A program made the position numbers and the translations under genes. The notes below the pieces were generated by a model. The model saw nothing but the letters and a program-made list of their open reading frames with translations. It made no database searches and had not been told where the DNA came from. This document shows positions 1 through 3,909 of a stretch of DNA of 5,019 nt, piece by piece; within the stretch, counting starts at the first letter, position 1, and each line of letters begins with the position of its first letter. This stretch comes from an uncultured Ruminococcus sp. (GTDB lineage: Bacteria; Bacillota; Clostridia; Oscillospirales; Ruminococcaceae): assembly GCA_937898375.1 (NCBI GenBank), contig CALEJX010000365.1, forward strand, positions 1 to 5,019, read 5' to 3'.

Positions 1-32
1 GGCAGATGCTCTCCCAGCTGAGCTATGCTCCC
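1..32 (-). tRNA. 5' part of a tRNA gene, probably tRNA-Val (cut by window edge)
   Basis: Read on the minus strand, the first 32 bases give a 7-nt acceptor strand GGGAGCA, then TA, a D-arm GCTC-AGCTGGGA-GAGC, base A26, and the 5' anticodon stem TCTGC followed by C32. The anticodon, variable loop, T-arm and 3' end lie to the left of the window, so the identity cannot be read. The acceptor start and the D-arm, with C rather than T before the invariant U33, resemble bacterial tRNA-Val(UAC) more than tRNA-Ala; this is from memory of the families. It has its own promoter upstream (92-120) and may be the first gene of a tRNA cluster that continues out of the window. Confidence 0.9.
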
Positions 33-66
33 TTTTAGCTGGTTTGTTGTTTTCAGGACTTTGTTT

Positions 67-85
67 TGTTGTGTCCCTCACAACA
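67..85 (-). promoter_or_regulatory. Perfect 7-bp hairpin at the 5' end of the tRNA leader
   Basis: On the minus strand TGTTGTG and CACAACA are perfect inverse complements around the 5-nt loop AGGGA. With the -10 box at 92-97, transcription should start near 84-87, so the hairpin would form the first ~19 nt of the primary transcript and lie about 34 nt before the mature tRNA. It could protect the 5' end of the precursor or be a repressor operator at the start site. The structure is seen; either role is inference. Confidence 0.5.
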
Positions 86-91
86 GTATCT

Positions 92-120
92 ATTATACAC
101 TATCCCGCCCCGTTTGTCAA
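92..120 (-). promoter_or_regulatory. Consensus SigA promoter of the tRNA
   Basis: Minus-strand -35 TTGACA (115-120) and -10 TATAAT (92-97), both perfect matches, are separated by exactly 17 bp. The predicted start is near 85, giving a leader of about 50 nt before the tRNA. A perfect consensus is typical of stable-RNA promoters. Confidence 0.93.
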
Positions 121-140
121 CACTTTTTTTGATATTTTTT
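121..140 (-). promoter_or_regulatory. A-tract UP-like element upstream of the tRNA promoter
   Basis: Directly upstream of the -35 box the minus strand reads two A-runs, AAAAAATATC and AAAAAAAGTG. This phased A-rich sequence sits where the RNA polymerase alpha subunit contacts UP elements of strong stable-RNA promoters. The assignment rests on position and composition only. Confidence 0.45.
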
Positions 141-219
141 ATGTTTTGTATCATTTTACAATGTCCGTTCGATATTTTTAAAAACTTATGTGCATTTGCC
201 ACATTAAAGCCTCACTTTT

Positions 220-240
220 AGCCCCAAAAACGGGCTTTTT
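220..240 (+). terminator. Weak terminator-like hairpin, plus orientation
   Basis: AGCCC (220-224) pairs with GGGCT (232-236) across a CAAAAAC loop, and a run of five T (236-240) follows on the plus strand. On the minus strand the hairpin is followed by AAAA, so it cannot be a second terminator for the operon on its right. No plus-strand gene is visible upstream, so it might block antisense transcription or be a remnant. The stem is only 5 bp. Confidence 0.35.
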
Positions 241-256
241 CTGCTTGCAACTTGTC

Positions 257-287
257 AAAAAAATGCACAACCTTTCGGCTGTGCATT
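257..287 (-). terminator. Strong intrinsic terminator of the secreted-protein operon
   Basis: The minus strand forms an 11-bp stem, AATGCACAGCC with GGTTGTGCATT (one G-U pair), closed by a GAAA (GNRA) tetraloop and followed by seven T (counting the last two of the stem). It starts 5 bases after the TAG stop at 293-295. The single wobble is G-U only on the minus strand and A-C on the plus strand, which supports minus-strand function. Confidence 0.95.
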
Positions 288-292
288 ATCTT

Positions 293-802
293 CTATTCCA
301 AACCAGCTACTTCAAATTCACCAATTACTGTTTTTCCGTCGCTCTCGTATACGTTCAAGAAATAATGATTGTGAGTACGCTCATACTCCTCTATGTCATC
401 AACTGTCTCCGGTACGCCTCCGTCGAGTTCATCACCATATACATAACCGACCTTACCATTAGTTGCTTCCACCAATATAAGGTCAGGCTGATCGTTTATG
501 GCTTTAGCCCAAGCTGACGATCCATAGGTCATGCCATACTCATTTACGCCATAATGATCTTCTGCATCATACGTCTTTCCTTCTTCTGCCATAATTTCCT
601 CAGCATAAGCAAACAGATCTGTTTCCTCATATGCCGACAGATCATCACCGTCAATTATTGCTTCATTCAATGCTTCCGCTTCATTTGTCTTAGTTTCAAG
701 AAGCGAGCCTACATTAAGATCTGCCGCACTTACTGCGACCGCTGAAATCGCAATAGCAGAAACCACTGCCGCAGCAGTTACAACTATTTTTTTATTCATC
801 AT
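293..802 (-). CDS. Small, highly acidic secreted protein with a recurrent Firmicute C-terminal module
   Basis: The 169-residue product opens with a Sec signal peptide: MMNKK, a hydrophobic stretch to about residue 24, and a likely cut near SA-A-D at 26-28. The mature part is strikingly acidic; by hand count it has about 36 Asp/Glu against 6 Lys/Arg, and no Cys. Residues 87-163 carry NEYGMTYGS, then QPDLI, GKVGYVYGDELDGG, PETVDD and finally YESDGKTVIGEF. From memory this order (TYGS, EPDLI, GYV..DL, P.TPEEA, DGKTVIG.F) recurs at the C-terminus of unnamed secreted proteins in Bacillus and Clostridia. I know no function for it. The stop is followed by a strong terminator, so this is the last gene of the operon. 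ATG at 802 and ATG at 799 are adjacent; AAGGAGG lies 5 nt before the first and 8 nt before the second, so the second may be the true start (168 aa). Confidence 0.88.
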   Translation of the reverse strand: MMNKKIVVTAAAVVSAIAISAVAVSAADLNVGSLLETKTNEAEALNEAIIDGDDLSAYEETDLFAYAEEIMAEEGKTYDAEDHYGVNEYGMTYGSSAWAKAINDQPDLILVEATNGKVGYVYGDELDGGVPETVDDIEEYERTHNHYFLNVYESDGKTVIGEFEVAGLE

Positions 803-806
803 CTTG

Positions 807-814
807 CCCTCCTT
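807..814 (-). promoter_or_regulatory. Ribosome binding site of the acidic secreted protein
   Basis: AAGGAGGG lies in the 14-base gap after the TAG of the upstream gene (817-819). It is 4 nt from ATG-802 and 7 nt from ATG-799, which slightly favours the second ATG. The tight spacing without a promoter or terminator shows co-transcription with the gene on its right. Confidence 0.85.
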
Positions 815-816
815 AT

Positions 817-1251
817 CTAGCCAGGAACTACATTGGATGTTTTATCAGTTACTCGTTCCGTGAACTTATTAGTCTGTTTAACTTTAATATGAGCATATCC
901 AATCGAGTAATATAATCCACTCTTTGTATAATATACAGCACCAGACGAATACTTTGTTGTATCGTCATTGCAATATGTGTATGAGTTAGATGAAACAAGT
1001 GTTCCATTGCTCTTATATAATTTTGATTTTGTACCAACTTCAAACGCTTCAAACGAACCGCTTTCTGCCCGTATGTCGCTGGAACTCCTAACATAATCTG
1101 TTTCAGCATAAGTTGAAGCACTTCCGATGTAATTTCTCATATTAACAAACCACTTTTTTGTTTTAGTAGTTGCAGACGAACCTGCCGAAGCATTTATAGC
1201 CAACATTGCAGCCATGCAAGTTGACAATAGTATTGTAGCCATCTTTTTCAA
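817..1251 (-). CDS. Small basic secreted protein, Ser/Tyr/Thr-rich, family not recognised
   Basis: The 144-residue product starts at a TTG with AGGAGG 7 nt upstream. It begins MKKMATILLS and has a hydrophobic core and a clear signal-peptidase site NASA-G at residues 23/24. The mature 121 residues are rich in Ser, Thr, Tyr and Lys with a single Cys (94), and have about 16 Lys/Arg against 10 Asp/Glu by hand count. Alternating polar/hydrophobic stretches (SKLYKSNGTLVSSNSYTY; SGAVYYTKSGLYYSIGYAHI) suggest a beta-rich fold. The early Cys12 (LSTC) is not a proper lipobox. I recognise no family. It is the first gene of a two-gene operon with the acidic secreted protein, with its own strong promoter and a leader carrying an extra SD at the mRNA 5' end. 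GC is about 36% by hand count over 841-1140, clearly below the genes at the right end (about 48%), which fits an accessory or acquired gene. Confidence 0.88.
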   Translation of the reverse strand: MKKMATILLSTCMAAMLAINASAGSSATTKTKKWFVNMRNYIGSASTYAETDYVRSSSDIRAESGSFEAFEVGTKSKLYKSNGTLVSSNSYTYCNDDTTKYSSGAVYYTKSGLYYSIGYAHIKVKQTNKFTERVTDKTSNVVPG

Positions 1252-1258
1252 TATAATC

Positions 1259-1264
1259 CCTCCT
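1259..1264 (-). promoter_or_regulatory. Ribosome binding site that fixes a TTG start
   Basis: AGGAGG ends 7 nt before TTG at 1251-1249. The next in-frame ATG is codon 4, which would be 16 nt from the SD and would remove the Lys-Lys n-region of the signal peptide. TTG is therefore the better start. Confidence 0.85.
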
Positions 1265-1294
1265 ATTTTTCTTTTTTTGTTATTAGTAACGTTG

Positions 1295-1304
1295 CACCTC
1301 CTTT
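1295..1304 (-). promoter_or_regulatory. Extra Shine-Dalgarno sequence at the predicted mRNA 5' end (STAB-SD-like)
   Basis: AAAGGAGGTG is a perfect match to the anti-SD but has no usable start codon at the right distance; the GTG overlapping its end opens only four codons. It lies 6 nt after the -10 box, that is, at or next to +1 of the transcript, about 43 nt upstream of the working TTG. This matches the arrangement of the STAB-SD described for cry3A in Bacillus thuringiensis, where ribosome binding near the 5' end protects the mRNA from degradation. The role here is inference. Confidence 0.6.
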
Positions 1305-1310
1305 AGCTAT

Positions 1311-1339
1311 ATAATACATTATTTTTATCTATTTGTCAA
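1311..1339 (-). promoter_or_regulatory. SigA promoter of the secreted-protein operon
   Basis: A -35 TTGACA (1334-1339, perfect) and a -10 TATTAT (1311-1316, one mismatch) are separated by 17 bp. The predicted start is near 1304, giving a leader of about 53 nt. Nothing resembles a second promoter before the acidic-protein gene, so both genes should be expressed from here. Confidence 0.92.
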
Positions 1340-1359
1340 TAATGTAAATATAAAAATAA

Positions 1360-1389
1360 TATACAATATTCTGTCATTATAATTGTACA
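1360..1389. promoter_or_regulatory. Inverted repeat upstream of the operon promoter, possible regulator site
   Basis: TATACAAT (1360-1367) and ATTGTACA (1382-1389) are inverse complements at 7 of 8 positions, with a 14-bp gap. The dyad lies about 55-85 bp upstream of the predicted start, where an activator could bind. The region is very AT-rich, so chance is a real alternative and no regulator family is implied. Confidence 0.3.
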
Positions 1390-1397
1390 TAAAATAC

Positions 1398-1430
1398 AAA
1401 AAATCCGCCGAGCCAGCCCGCCCGACGGAT
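1398..1430 (-). terminator. Intrinsic terminator of the signal-peptidase-like gene
   Basis: The minus strand forms an 11-bp stem, ATCCGTCGGGC with GCTCGGCGGAT (two wobbles), around a GGGCTG loop, followed by six T. It starts 15 bases after the TAA stop. The wobbles are G-U only on the minus strand. It separates this gene from the secreted-protein operon to the left. Confidence 0.93.
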
Positions 1431-1445
1431 AAAATTTTTCAAGAA

Positions 1446-2471
1446 TTATTTTTTATCAAGCTGTTTTTTAAGCTTTTCCTGCTCCTGCTCCATAAGCTTC
1501 ATAAGGTCTTCCAAAGAAGCCGAAGCCGTCTTTGTTTGCTGTGCAGGCTTTGCCGCAGGTCTTGCCTTTGGCGCAGGCTTTTCCTCAGGCTCTGGAACTA
1601 CAGTCTCCTCAGCAGAAGCCGCCTCGTCAAGAAGCTGTGAAGCTCTCTCATAGTATGAACGGTCTATCTCAGCACGCTCTTCCTTTTCCGCAGGTCTCTC
1701 GAAGACAGTCTCCTCGACCTCTTCTACCTCCTCAATAACTTCCTCTTCCTCAGGCTTTTCCTCACCCTCAGGCTCAGCCTTGTGGTGAGCAGCTATCTCG
1801 TCGTCAACGTGCTTGCGGTGTTTTGCTATCTGCTCGCCCTCGTTCTCTCCGCCGAAAAGGAAATCGTCAAGTGTAACGTTCTCTGCGGTCTCCTCTTCAT
1901 CGTCATCGTCCTCGTCTTCATCATCAGAAGAATGAGTAGCTATGGCAATGATAAGCTCGATAACAACAAGCAGGAATATAGGAACAACAGCGCACACAAT
2001 CATGCCGAATGTTGACGACATGAACGTAAGCACCTTGCCTGCCGTCATGTAATACGTAGAAGCCACGCCCACAACGTCCTTTGAGCTTATCTCATAGAGC
2101 TTTGTAGGGTCTTTTTCCTGATAAACTGTGTAAACAACGCCGTTGTTATCGTCAGTTGAAGTGATGTCATAAAGCCAGAACACGCTTGTTCCAATGTTAG
2201 GCACATTCTCGCATACAACCGCCTGACCTATCTTGTCTGTGCTTGGGGTCATATTAGATGTGATAACAAGCGCTCCGTCAGGAACTCTGTCACCCATGCC
2301 GTCGCCGTTCATTATATACAGGCTGTAGCCTGCAATGCTCGGTGTAACGTTCTTGTTTTTGAAAACACGTCCCACTCCCACAACAATAAGCATTTCCAGA
2401 ATAATAAAAACAATAAAGAATATCAGCACATTCTTGCCTGCTGATGATTTCTGCTTAGTAGCACTGCTCAT
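1446..2471 (-). CDS. Signal peptidase I (S26B/SipW-like) homologue without catalytic residues, with a long acidic cytoplasmic tail
   Basis: This is a 341-residue membrane protein. A short Lys-containing N-terminus precedes TM1 (about 14-34), an outside domain (about 35-154), TM2 (about 155-178) and a 160-residue cytoplasmic tail. The domain follows the order of SipW/Sec11-type signal peptidases: AGYSLYIM, then NGDGM-GDRVPDGALVI where the family has SGSM-EPTIPVGSLV, and SKDVVGVAS before TM2 where the family has VIGKV. The nucleophile Ser before Met is Gly58 here, and residues 35-154 contain no His, so the Ser-His dyad is absent. The tail holds a run of Asp/Glu at 183-194, Glu/Pro/Ala-rich low-complexity sequence, and a charged, probably coiled-coil end (about 318-341, LEDLMKLMEQEQEKLKKQLDKK region). 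It is monocistronic, with its own promoter and terminator. It is probably not a protease; a scaffold or substrate-binding role is a guess. Family assignment is from motif order only. Confidence 0.85.
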   Translation of the reverse strand: MSSATKQKSSAGKNVLIFFIVFIILEMLIVVGVGRVFKNKNVTPSIAGYSLYIMNGDGMGDRVPDGALVITSNMTPSTDKIGQAVVCENVPNIGTSVFWLYDITSTDDNNGVVYTVYQEKDPTKLYEISSKDVVGVASTYYMTAGKVLTFMSSTFGMIVCAVVPIFLLVVIELIIAIATHSSDDEDEDDDDEEETAENVTLDDFLFGGENEGEQIAKHRKHVDDEIAAHHKAEPEGEEKPEEEEVIEEVEEVEETVFERPAEKEERAEIDRSYYERASQLLDEAASAEETVVPEPEEKPAPKARPAAKPAQQTKTASASLEDLMKLMEQEQEKLKKQLDKK

Positions 2472-2485
2472 ACTAAAAATAACAT

Positions 2486-2491
2486 TCCTTT
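2486..2491 (-). promoter_or_regulatory. Unusually distant Shine-Dalgarno of the signal-peptidase-like gene
   Basis: AAAGGA is the only SD-like sequence before the ATG at 2471, but it is 14 nt away instead of the usual 5-9. There is no in-frame ATG, GTG or TTG between them. An out-of-frame ATG right after it opens a 5-codon frame whose TGA overlaps the gene's ATG (ATGA at 2471-2468). It is too close to the SD to be a convincing leader peptide. Confidence 0.4.
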
Positions 2492-2504
2492 CCGAGATAT
2501 ATCC

Positions 2505-2519
2505 AAAATATCATATTTT
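2505..2519. repeat. AT-only 7-bp palindrome in the 5' leader
   Basis: AAAATAT-C-ATATTTT is a perfect inverted repeat around one base. It lies about 11-25 nt downstream of the predicted start of the signal-peptidase-like gene. A 1-nt loop cannot form an RNA hairpin without opening, so if functional it would be a DNA site. AT-richness makes chance likely. Confidence 0.25.
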
Positions 2520-2536
2520 ATCGCATTAATACATTC

Positions 2537-2565
2537 ATTATAGCACAATGCGCCGAAAATTTCAA
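2537..2565 (-). promoter_or_regulatory. Extended -10 SigA promoter of the signal-peptidase-like gene
   Basis: A -35 TTGAAA (2560-2565), a 17-bp spacer ending in TGC, and a perfect -10 TATAAT (2537-2542) form an extended -10 promoter. The predicted start is near 2530, leaving a leader of about 58 nt. It begins 34 bases after the stop of the transglutaminase-like gene, with no intrinsic terminator visible in between, so read-through from upstream is also possible. Confidence 0.92.
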
Positions 2566-2598
2566 CACATTTGAGCATATTTTTTGCTTTTGAGAAAA

Positions 2599-3855
2599 TT
2601 ATTCATTTTTGTAAAGAATTATCGTGATAGTATAAAGGTCATCATTTTTTATGACCGCATATTTTGAGGTAGACCAATCTCCCCCTGCCTGACTATACGC
2701 ACGCCTCAGCACATCAAAAATAACGCCGCTGTTCTCGTCAAAAAGCGTCTCCACAGCCTTGTCATATGTTTCGCTGTCAGCACATTTTAGCCTTGCATAT
2801 CCGCTGTCAGCCATTGCTTCCGCCACAGAGCTGCACATCATCTGCACGATATCGTCACCGCTCTGAGCATAAAGACCATTTCTTCTGTAATAATTTGCCC
2901 CCGAAGAAAACGCCTCTGGATAGCTCAAAAACTTGTTGTCGTCCTCCGTATGGTCTTTTGCGCACTCAGCGTCAGTTATGCCAAAATAGTCATAGCGGAT
3001 ATAGTCCTCCCCTGCGTCCGTCACAGGATCGTCCCAAGTGAGGTCAACGTTCGTCCATTCCCCGTCTATCATGACCTTGTTCCACAAATGCGGCTGAACA
3101 GCTCCGCCGTCATAAGCCTTGCCTGCCACAGGTATGCACTTTATACCTGCCTTAGTACAAAGTATCTGCATTGCCTTTGCATATCCCTCGCACACAGCCT
3201 TTCTCTCCACAAGACAGCCGTATGCAGAATAGCAGTTTTCCGCCGTATCGTCATAAGTACACCCAAGAATAATGCTGTCATGGAAATACAGCACCTTGTC
3301 ATAGTCCGTCCAGCCCTGTTCAATGCCAGCAAGTATCTCCCCGACCCTTTTGTCGAGCTTTTCTTTCTCAGCCTGCGCCTGCTCAGCTGTCTTGTCATAT
3401 GTGACCTCCACAGACGTCACATATCCCTCGCCGTCAATGCAGATAGTGTACTGCGAACCGATATAGTCGATATAAGGGCACGCCGAAGTAAGCATGGAGA
3501 TAAACGCACCGATATCGTCCTTGCTTATCACACCCTCGGTCAGCTCCACAGAGCTTTCAAATCCGCTCAGCCCCTTGTAAAGCTGTGAAAACACACGTTT
3601 TTCATCATCAGAAAGAAAGTCGGCTATATATTCCGCCGTGTCAGGTATCTCAAGCGCCGTAAAACTCTCGTACCTGCTTTCAAGCCCCGTTTCAGTGTGT
3701 TTTTCCGAGTTGCCCTCAACATATGTCACATGGGTGTTTACCAATGTGTCTTTTGAACGGTTTTTGTTTTTCTCTCCCGCTCCGCCTAAACTGCACCCCG
3801 ATGTACAGATAAGCACTGCCGCTGTGAGTGCGGCGACCATTTTCTGTTTTTTCAA
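2599..3855 (-). CDS. Lipoprotein with a transglutaminase-like (papain-fold) domain
   Basis: With the TTG start at 3855 the product has 418 residues. It starts with a lipoprotein signal (MKKQKMVAAL, hydrophobic core, TSG-Cys21), so it should be anchored to the outer face of the membrane. A linker follows, then a helical/alpha-beta region (about 60-185) and a transglutaminase-like core: Cys222 in KAVCEGYAKAMQ, His256 in QPHLWNKV and Asp271 in TNVDLTWDDP, the complete triad. After the core come YDYFGITDAE and a C-terminal region (about 340-418) of unknown role. The superfamily includes cross-linking enzymes and proteases, so the substrate cannot be read; a cell-wall or surface-protein peptide is a guess. 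The frame is open upstream to a TTG at 3903, but that start has only a weak GGGG and would put 16 polar residues before the signal. GAGGA 6 nt before TTG-3855 decides the start. The gene lies 54 bases after the CorC-like gene. Confidence 0.9.
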   Translation of the reverse strand: MKKQKMVAALTAAVLICTSGCSLGGAGEKNKNRSKDTLVNTHVTYVEGNSEKHTETGLESRYESFTALEIPDTAEYIADFLSDDEKRVFSQLYKGLSGFESSVELTEGVISKDDIGAFISMLTSACPYIDYIGSQYTICIDGEGYVTSVEVTYDKTAEQAQAEKEKLDKRVGEILAGIEQGWTDYDKVLYFHDSIILGCTYDDTAENCYSAYGCLVERKAVCEGYAKAMQILCTKAGIKCIPVAGKAYDGGAVQPHLWNKVMIDGEWTNVDLTWDDPVTDAGEDYIRYDYFGITDAECAKDHTEDDNKFLSYPEAFSSGANYYRRNGLYAQSGDDIVQMMCSSVAEAMADSGYARLKCADSETYDKAVETLFDENSGVIFDVLRRAYSQAGGDWSTSKYAVIKNDDLYTITIILYKNE

Positions 3856-3861
3856 TTTTTG

Positions 3862-3866
3862 TCCTC
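3862..3866 (-). promoter_or_regulatory. Ribosome binding site that fixes the lipoprotein start
   Basis: GAGGA ends 6 nt before TTG at 3855-3853, and translation from there gives a textbook type II signal peptide. The longer frame from TTG-3903 and the internal ATG at codon 6 both lack a comparable site at the right distance. Confidence 0.75.
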
Positions 3867-3892
3867 GATTTTTACACAAATTTTCTGTCTTT

Positions 3893-3898
3893 ATTATA
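3893..3898 (-). promoter_or_regulatory. Possible -10 box before the lipoprotein gene
   Basis: A perfect TATAAT lies in the 54-base gap after the CorC-like gene and would start RNA near 3886, leaving about 30 nt of leader with the SD inside it. No -35 near consensus lies 16-18 bp upstream, where the sequence is within the end of the CorC-like gene. The gene may therefore be read mainly from upstream, with this as a weak internal promoter at most. Confidence 0.3.
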
Positions 3899-3909
3899 TT
3901 CAAAAGCCC

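Noticed and set aside
146..161. TTGTA-N6-TACAA inverted repeat and GATATTTTT direct repeats (131-140, 171-180)
   Set aside because: Short, AT-rich and without a T-run or a neighbouring function; expected by chance in this composition.
188..517. Plus-strand open frame of 109 codons starting in the intergenic region
   Set aside because: It overlaps the terminator and the acidic-protein gene antisense, and has no SD or plausible promoter.
817..1251. Basic secreted protein as a lactococcin 972-type bacteriocin or a lipoprotein (LSTC at residues 9-12)
   Set aside because: Only a loose Ser/Tyr/Gly-rich resemblance and no alignable motif. The Cys sits before, not after, the hydrophobic core, and a good NASA-G site follows.
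1287..1300. Leader peptide GTG-CAA-CGT-TAC-TAA after the 5' SD
   Set aside because: The GTG overlaps the SD itself, leaving no spacing for initiation.
1376..1381. A second minus-strand TATAAT upstream of the secreted-protein operon
   Set aside because: No -35-like hexamer lies at 16-18 bp; the TTGACA/TATTAT pair downstream is far better.
2572..2598. Terminator of the transglutaminase-like gene
   Set aside because: Only 3-bp pairings such as AGC/GCT around A-runs are found; no stable stem followed by a T-run.
2950..3588. Plus-strand open frame of 212 codons
   Set aside because: It lies antisense within the transglutaminase-like gene; the encoded sequence looks like the reverse of real coding sequence.
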